Shown piece after piece: positions 61,407-64,000 of a stretch of DNA of 64,000 nucleotides. Source of the stretch: Campylorhamphus procurvoides. Its lineage: Eukaryota; Chordata; Aves; Passeriformes; Dendrocolaptidae. The stretch spans positions 1,178,001 to 1,242,000 of the forward strand of contig WBMV01006646.1 of assembly GCA_013396655.1 (NCBI GenBank), read 5' to 3'. Each line of letters opens with the position of its first letter. Position 1 is the first letter of the stretch. The position numbers and the translations under genes are program-made. The notes beneath the pieces are model-generated. The model had not been told where the DNA came from and made no database searches. It was given only the letters and a program-made list of their open reading frames with translations.

Positions 61407-64000
61407 CTGCCAAAGGAGAAAAGTCAGAGTGAGTTTGATGTACAACGCTCCTCAGCCCACACCCACCACCCACCCCCAGGTGACTTATTTTCCTCAGGTG
61501 CCTTATTGTCCTTGGGTGTCAGTGCTGCTCTTGATTAACCCATGAAGATGATGGGTTTGTTCTCCCACCCTTGAGACACCTTTTATAAATATCACTGGTT
61601 TGGAAGCACTGGTACCATCTGTCTCCTTTGATGCTGGCTCTTGTGGTCTGTACTGGGAATCATCCAAGAGTGGGTCAAATAAGAATTTGAATCTAAAATT
61701 TCCAATTCATACCTGGGCAGTTCAGTGCCAACAAAAGGAAAAATTCCATTTAGATATACTGACGTGGTAAATATAGGTGAATTTTGCAAGGAATTGATTA
61801 AGAATAGCTTTCAGACTCAACCCAAAACTGAAGTTTCACAGGTTTTGAGGACAGACACCAAACCATACTTCTTGGATTTTCTGAAAGAAAAGGTCTGGTC
61901 ACTTGTTAGCTTTTTGTATTATACAAGACTGAACTAATAGGTTGCAGGCAGGAGGACAACTGTACCATAGTGCCAGAGGCAGGTTTCCCCTCATGTATTT
62001 CCTCAGCACTGGAAAAAAAGTCAGAAACCTCCTGAGGGTGTTCTCCTGGATGTCCAAGCTGCACTTCCCACAGCAGACTGTTTAGCTAATTTCAATTGCC
62101 AGTGAATTTGACATTTGTGATTATGTGCATCTTTCACTCCATAGCAGGACAAATAGCTTTTCACCAGCAGGTCTCGGCCCTCCAGGGATCTCAAGGCTTC
62201 TTGAGTGCTGTTATCTCCCTGAAGCACCCTGCTTCTGCCCCAGCTGCTCAAAAATTTCCCTTTAGAAAGTCTGCCTGCTGTGGAATAGTGTAGAGAACAG
62301 CAATTTTATGAAAATGCCCATATGAATAAGTTCAGTACTTGTTTAAACATTTTTCTGGATGGGAGCCAAAATGTTCCTCAATTTATAAAATGAAATCTGC
62401 AGAATATAAAACTATGGCGTAAGAAATAACAGGTCAAAAAGGCTCCTTAATCTAAAGTTATGCAACAACACAGTTGTAACATAAACACATCGAAGATCCG
62501 TCTTGCAACTCCTGCGCCAATAAAGAGATGAATGGACCTAATTCATATTTCCCTTACAGCGGTGCCAAGCTGGAGCATTTCCAGTGAAGTGATACCAACA
62601 GAATGTAAGAATGGATTTGCTGATGTTAGCAATGCCTGGGAATTCTTGGCCTCACAGGGTACAGAATCAAAAGCACACGTAACCAGTCTCCAGCCACATA
62701 CAATGCAATTTTTCTCACCTAATATTACCTCTCCCCTAATATTAAAACACTGATTTCTTTAGACATTTATTTCTGAGCCTATCAGCCCCTGCTAGTTGTG
62801 TAGTCATGAAAGAGGTATAGGCAATTGTATGGGGACTGGTTTATGTGTCTACTTAATGCAATTAATTGCACAATAAAAATGCATATCTCTCTCTGAAAAA
62901 CAAGGAATTTAGTGTGGGCTTTGTAGAAGCAGACATTGACAGGAGCCCCCTGGATTTGGAGAGATGACTTTCAATAAACTGAAACATAAAAGCCTGCTCT
63001 TAGGCCTTTTGTTCAGGTACAATTCCCTAAACCAAAACTGAAAATGCACTTGTGCAAAAAAGCCCTATGTTATTTCCTGGTGACAATATGTATCATTTAG
63101 ATTCTCTGTTGTTGAAAACTGTAGCTTTCAATTTATTTACACCTTCACTGTATAACGCTTAAAACCATTAGAATGAGAAATTCATGTTAGTTTCAGTTCC
63201 ATTTCAGCTCCTGTTTCAATAAAGACCCGGTTGAACTCATGATGTTTCAAGAGTATTTGGAGAAGCGATTTAAAGTACCTTATTTTTAAAGTAACAAAAA
63301 GAATGTTAAACTATACGTTCATGTGTTCTGTGTACCACAGATAAGCACATTTGGGCAGGAACAAAATGTTTGTTTCTGCATTTCATGTTCTTATCTATCT
63401 CTAATGACCATAATCCTACATTAATTAAGAGAGAAATATATACTCTATCCTGTCTTAAATGCTGTCATTTTCTTGAAACTACTCCAGAAAATTCAAAATC
63501 CTCTACAAACCCTTAGAACTGGGACCCTTATGACATCCACCGACAGTCCCAAAGCACAAATCCATGCACTATTGCATTTTGGATGCTTGCCTCCGAAGTT
63601 GTTTATAGGTAGAGATTGGAGTAAGGAACAGCTGCTTTTGCCATTCTTATGAAAGGAAGTTATTTCTTTCAGCTGAGGCTTACATTTTTCTCACTGTCCT
63701 CCACCAAATCCTAAGGCAGAAGCACACATGATAAATGTGTATGATATACCCAGAGTGGTTTAAAACAGAAAAAAAAAGAATAAAAACAAGTTCATGAACG
63801 GATACACGTTCACATACATTCTTGAGAAATCTCACGAAACCACATCAGTTTTCTGAATGCAGAAATGTTTTGGATGACAAAAATGGATTTTTACAGCATT
63901 TGAGCTGCAAGAGGAAGGGCTTGACACGTGGGTCAAAGACAGAACTAGTGCACCCAGAAACCAAATCTAGTCGCTGACACCCTCTTACAGAGGTCAAGAG
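61407..64000 (-). other. CXCL12: CXCL12 intron 2 (partial)
   Basis: Sequence upstream of exon 3 in the transcript direction. I looked on the minus strand for exon 2 (the RCPCRFFES and NCxLQIV motifs) and did not find it, so intron 2 is longer than 2.6 kb here and exons 1-2 lie outside. The intron holds no recognised LINE. The stretches 62,300-62,530 and 62,780-63,480 are AT-rich and repeat-free, with a perfect TGCAATTAATTGCA palindrome at 62,857-62,870; these could be regulatory, which is a guess. Confidence 0.8.

Noticed and set aside
61440..64000. CXCL12 exon 2
   Set aside because: Searched on the minus strand for codons of RCPCRFFES and NCxLQIV with splice sites; not found, so exon 2 must lie beyond the window.

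Overview
The window looks like nuclear DNA from a bird. It is AT-leaning, has very few genes, and carries a CR1 LINE tail typical of avian genomes (about 19,085-19,205, ending in tandem ATTCTATG-type octamers), several much older CR1/L3-like fragments, MIR SINE relics, and short palindromic elements of a kind I associate with archosaur and turtle genomes. No bacterial genes, rRNA, tRNA, CRISPR array or intact retrovirus was seen. The species cannot be named from the sequence.

The only gene I can support is CXCL12 (stromal cell-derived factor 1), on the minus strand at the right end. The window holds its 3' half. Part of intron 2 lies at 61,407-64,000. Exon 3 is at 61,320-61,406; reading on through the splice donor gives the alpha form, which stops at TAA 61,316-61,318. 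A long alpha 3'UTR runs down to about 59,045. The short beta coding exon is at 55,748-55,763 and adds RFKM. The beta 3'UTR ends near 51,645. Exons 1 and 2 are not in the window and should lie beyond position 64,000. Between the alpha 3' end and the beta exon, at 57,590-57,701, is a candidate bird version of the gamma exon: a good splice acceptor, the correct phase, and a lysine/arginine-rich tail containing KKKQQKKR, close to KKKRQKKR in mammalian CXCL12-gamma. This is the most interesting observation in the window.

Positions 1 to about 51,640 are downstream intergenic sequence. I found no convincing exon there. It contains scattered repeat relics: MIR at 2.1 and 38.4 kb; CR1 at 13.5, 16.2, 17.7, 19.1, 42.9 and 49.8 kb; palindromic elements at 23.7, 26.3 and 44.0 kb. 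It also contains simple repeats, a CAGCTG-rich minisatellite at 18.2-18.5 kb, several short perfect hairpins, and AT-rich stretches that could be regulatory but cannot be shown to be so here.

The layout implies that one pre-mRNA makes several chemokine tails. Reading through exon 3 gives alpha. Splicing from AA|GTAAGG to the distal exon gives beta. Splicing to the middle exon would give a basic gamma-like tail. Polyadenylation signals at about 59,065-59,070 (alpha) and 51,663-51,668 (beta) fit this model.
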